Shown here piece after piece: positions 6,189-8,090 of a DNA stretch of 8,090 nt (position 1 is the first letter of the stretch; each line of letters begins with the position of its first letter). The notes beneath the pieces are model-generated. The model saw nothing but the letters and a program-made list of their open reading frames with translations. It had not been told where the DNA came from and did no database searches. The stretch comes from Deltaproteobacteria bacterium UBA6967 (GTDB lineage: Bacteria; SAR324; NAC60-12), in NCBI GenBank assembly GCA_002450295.1, contig DJYX01000121.1:1-8090 (forward strand). Reading direction: 5' to 3'. The translations under genes and the position numbers were made by a program.

Positions 6189-7850
6189 GTGAAAAGCTCC
6201 CTGCACTGGCTACGCTGGATTTTCCCTGGAATACTTTTGCTGCCTTTGCTGGCAGGGGTAGCCGGCACACTCCTATCTTCCTTCAATCTCTTCTTCTTTC
6301 AGAAAAATCTTCAAATACTGGAAAGTTGGACGAGGCTTTGGGAACACCCTTCCACCTGGCCTGCTTTGTGGCTAAGCCTCCGTACAGCAGTCACCGCGAC
6401 TCTCCTTTCTTTGCTGGGCAGTGGGTTGATTCTGAGCGTGTGGCAATCCAATTTTCGACGGCATTGGCTTGGGCGTGGGCTGATTCTGCCTCTGGCTCTT
6501 CCTCATGCCACAGCAGCCATTATTTTGGTTTTGCTGCTTGCTCCATCGGGTTGGTTGTGGAGATTGTTCGCGACTTCAAACTCCCTTCCTACAGAATTCC
6601 CATTTCCTCATGACACTGCTGGATGGGCACTTGTGTTTGGCCTTGTCACCAAAGAACTGCCATTCCTCTTGCTAATACAGATTAACGTTTGTCGTCAATT
6701 GCCAGAATTAACAAGAGTCCAGACTGCACAGTTATTAGGGCAACCCCCGTGGCTCGGTTGGTGGTTGACAGTTTTTCCAGCTGTATATCAACAAATCAGG
6801 CTACCCCTTTGGGCCGTTCTCGCATTCTCTTTCGGTGTAATTGACATGGCCTTGATCCTTGGGCCAACGGCTCCCCCCACTTTCTCTGTGCTTATTCTTC
6901 AGTGGGCCACGGACCCTATGCTAGAGCAACAGGCACTAGCTGCAGCAGGCTCGCTACTACAGGGGATTATATTGCTGATCCTGCTGATTTGTTGGTGGGC
7001 TGTCGAGCAAGTAGTTAGAGTTTTACCTCAGGTGTCAATTCGTCTGTGGAGCCTCGATAAAATAAAAAAACTTTTTAATCAAATAGCTTGGAGCATCGTT
7101 TTTTCTGGAATCATTCTGCTTTGTAGTGGAATGACTTGTCTGCTTCTTTGGTCACTTGCACGGCGCTGGTCTTTTCCAGCAGGGCTTCCGACAGACTGGA
7201 CTCTACGCACTTGGAAGCAGAATAGTGCGGAATTGGTGCCCTTGTTAGAAACTACTGCAGGCTTGGGAATGGCTGCTGCTGCAATTGGTCTGCTGCTCGT
7301 GATGATTTGGTTATATTTCCAGCAGCAGCCAAATTCTGATTCTGGTTTGGCTCAGGAGTGGTGGGTTTATTTGCCGCTGATTTTGCCACAGTTGACCTTT
7401 CTATTTGGAATACAAATCTTGGCGATTTTTCTTCGTCTGGAAGGCACGGTACTGCTAGTGCTGTGGTTGCACTTGGTCTATGTGCTGCCTTACACTCTAC
7501 TGTTACTAGCTGTGCCTTGGCGTACGAACCAATCACGCTTTCGTAGAGTTGGACAACTTCTTGGGCAGTCAGCTTGGAGAATTCTCTGGAGTGTGCAGTT
7601 ACCTCTGTTGCGTCCCTTGTTGCTCATGACTCTAGCAATCGGCTTTTCAGTGAGTCTTGCCCAATATCTCCCCACAATATTTGCCGGTGCCGGTCGCTGG
7701 AGTACCCTCACTACAGAGGCTGTCTCTTTAGCGTCAGGACAAGATCGTCGCTTGTTGAGTTTGTTGGGAATCTGGCAGTCATTTTTACCCGCACTAGCTC
7801 TATCTGTAGCGTGGTTACTGCGAGGCCCTGCTTGGCAGAAAAACTTTTAA
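6189..7850 (+). CDS. ynjC: YnjC-like fused double-domain ABC transporter permease
   Basis: Inner-membrane permease in which two permease units are joined in one chain, so a single protein could form the whole pore for the YnjB-like binding protein. It has 553 aa, somewhat longer than E. coli YnjC (about 510), and roughly 12 hydrophobic helices. Each half has an EAA-like ATPase-contact loop: residues 179-197 (starting TAQLLGQ, ending VFP) and 454-472 (starting VGQLLGQ, ending QLP). The C-terminal part is closest to YnjC: LEGTVLLVLWLHLVYVLPY (418-436, with L417), IGFSVSLAQYLPT (484-496), AGAGRW (499-504) and LTTEAVSLASG (507-517); the first half shows VIDMALILGPTAPPT (217-231). GTG start directly follows the ynjB TGA; no separate ribosome-binding site is evident. 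The usual third gene, the ATPase ynjD, does not follow. Substrate unknown. Confidence 0.92.
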   Translation: MKSSLHWLRWIFPGILLLPLLAGVAGTLLSSFNLFFFQKNLQILESWTRLWEHPSTWPALWLSLRTAVTATLLSLLGSGLILSVWQSNFRRHWLGRGLILPLALPHATAAIILVLLLAPSGWLWRLFATSNSLPTEFPFPHDTAGWALVFGLVTKELPFLLLIQINVCRQLPELTRVQTAQLLGQPPWLGWWLTVFPAVYQQIRLPLWAVLAFSFGVIDMALILGPTAPPTFSVLILQWATDPMLEQQALAAAGSLLQGIILLILLICWWAVEQVVRVLPQVSIRLWSLDKIKKLFNQIAWSIVFSGIILLCSGMTCLLLWSLARRWSFPAGLPTDWTLRTWKQNSAELVPLLETTAGLGMAAAAIGLLLVMIWLYFQQQPNSDSGLAQEWWVYLPLILPQLTFLFGIQILAIFLRLEGTVLLVLWLHLVYVLPYTLLLLAVPWRTNQSRFRRVGQLLGQSAWRILWSVQLPLLRPLLLMTLAIGFSVSLAQYLPTIFAGAGRWSTLTTEAVSLASGQDRRLLSLLGIWQSFLPALALSVAWLLRGPAWQKNF

Positions 7851-7891
7851 GCCACTCTTTGATCATTTTTCTCTGAAATCCGTTGAAGAAC

Positions 7892-7924
7892 TTGAAAACT
7901 TGCTAGTCTGATGCAAGTCTTCGA
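7892..7924 (+). other. Imperfect hairpin after ynjC
   Basis: ACTTGC (7898-7903) pairs with GCAAGT (7913-7918) around a 9-nt loop. After one mismatch (7897/7919) the stem continues with GAA/TTC and two further weak pairs. No T-run follows, so it is at best a weak or factor-assisted termination or stability element between ynjC and the next gene. Confidence 0.35.
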
Positions 7925-7985
7925 TGCGCAAATTCACTCCTATCGGGTTTGTGAGTACCACTAAAGTTTTGCTGACCAAGGTTCG

Positions 7986-8090
7986 ATGCCCAACGTCCTA
8001 AAATCTATCTCGCCAGTACACCAGCAAGCGCAGCGCAGTAAGCTCTGGACTTTGCTAGGAGATCTACCGGACAGAGATGCTCCATCGAAA
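7986..8090 (+). CDS. Start of an unidentified gene, truncated by the window end
   Basis: An ATG at 7986 with AAGG (7978-7981) 4 nt upstream opens a frame that stays open for 35 codons to the window edge. It begins MPNVLKSISPVHQQAQRSK and continues KLWTLLGDLPDRDAPSK. There is no signal peptide and no Walker A or other ABC-ATPase N-terminal pattern (such as the early beta-strand and A-loop aromatic motif), so it is probably not ynjD. The LLGDLPDRD stretch is faintly reminiscent of the N-terminal leader of some alpha/beta-hydrolase or esterase proteins, but that is a weak memory match and I assign no function. It lies 135 nt after ynjC, so it may have its own promoter or be read through from the transporter genes. 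Confidence 0.6.
   Translation, partial: MPNVLKSISPVHQQAQRSKLWTLLGDLPDRDAPSK

Noticed and set aside
6164..6613. 149-codon + strand frame overlapping the ynjB/ynjC junction
   Set aside because: It overlaps the strongly supported ynjC in another frame and its composition (Ser, Phe and His rich) is typical of an out-of-frame reading of a membrane-protein gene.

Overview
The window looks like a chromosomal segment of a Gram-negative, probably proteobacterial, bacterium. The evidence is two periplasmic binding-protein ABC importers with Sec-type signal peptides whose proteins align, from memory, with Escherichia coli UgpBAEC and YnjBC almost end to end. Base composition is moderate, TTG and GTG starts are used alongside ATG, and all confident genes lie on the + strand. 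I cannot name the genus from this sequence alone. No mobile element, CRISPR array, tRNA or rRNA was seen.

Layout. Positions 1-371 form a leader region with a doubtful 75-codon membrane-protein-like ORF, a perfect 17-bp inverted repeat (203-240) and smaller dyads. Positions 372-4526 hold ugpB-ugpA-ugpE-ugpC, a complete importer for glycerol-3-phosphate or glycerophosphodiesters: binding protein, two permeases and ATPase. A 9-bp GC-rich hairpin sits between ugpB and the TTG-started ugpA. The last three genes are tightly packed (2-nt gap, then a 4-nt ATGA overlap). ugpQ, the phosphodiesterase at the end of the E. coli operon, is absent. Positions 4527-4982 are intergenic: the ugpC-proximal half carries a 66-codon minus-strand open frame that looks like a gene remnant, and the AT-rich distal half carries tandem and dyad repeats that look regulatory. 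Positions 4983-7850 hold a ynjB-like binding protein and a ynjC-like fused double permease joined with no gap. The partner ATPase ynjD is not next; after a 135-nt gap with a weak hairpin, a different gene starts at 7986 and runs off the window.

How the genes work together. UgpB would capture substrate in the periplasm, UgpA/UgpE form the channel and a UgpC dimer drives transport, supplying phosphate, glycerol and carbon from phospholipid breakdown products. The YnjBC pair has the same general design, but its substrate is unknown and its ATPase must be elsewhere or shared. The most notable features are the missing ynjD, the long perfect inverted repeat upstream of ugpB, the ugpB-ugpA hairpin and the minus-strand remnant behind ugpC. 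I did not find a convincing undescribed system.
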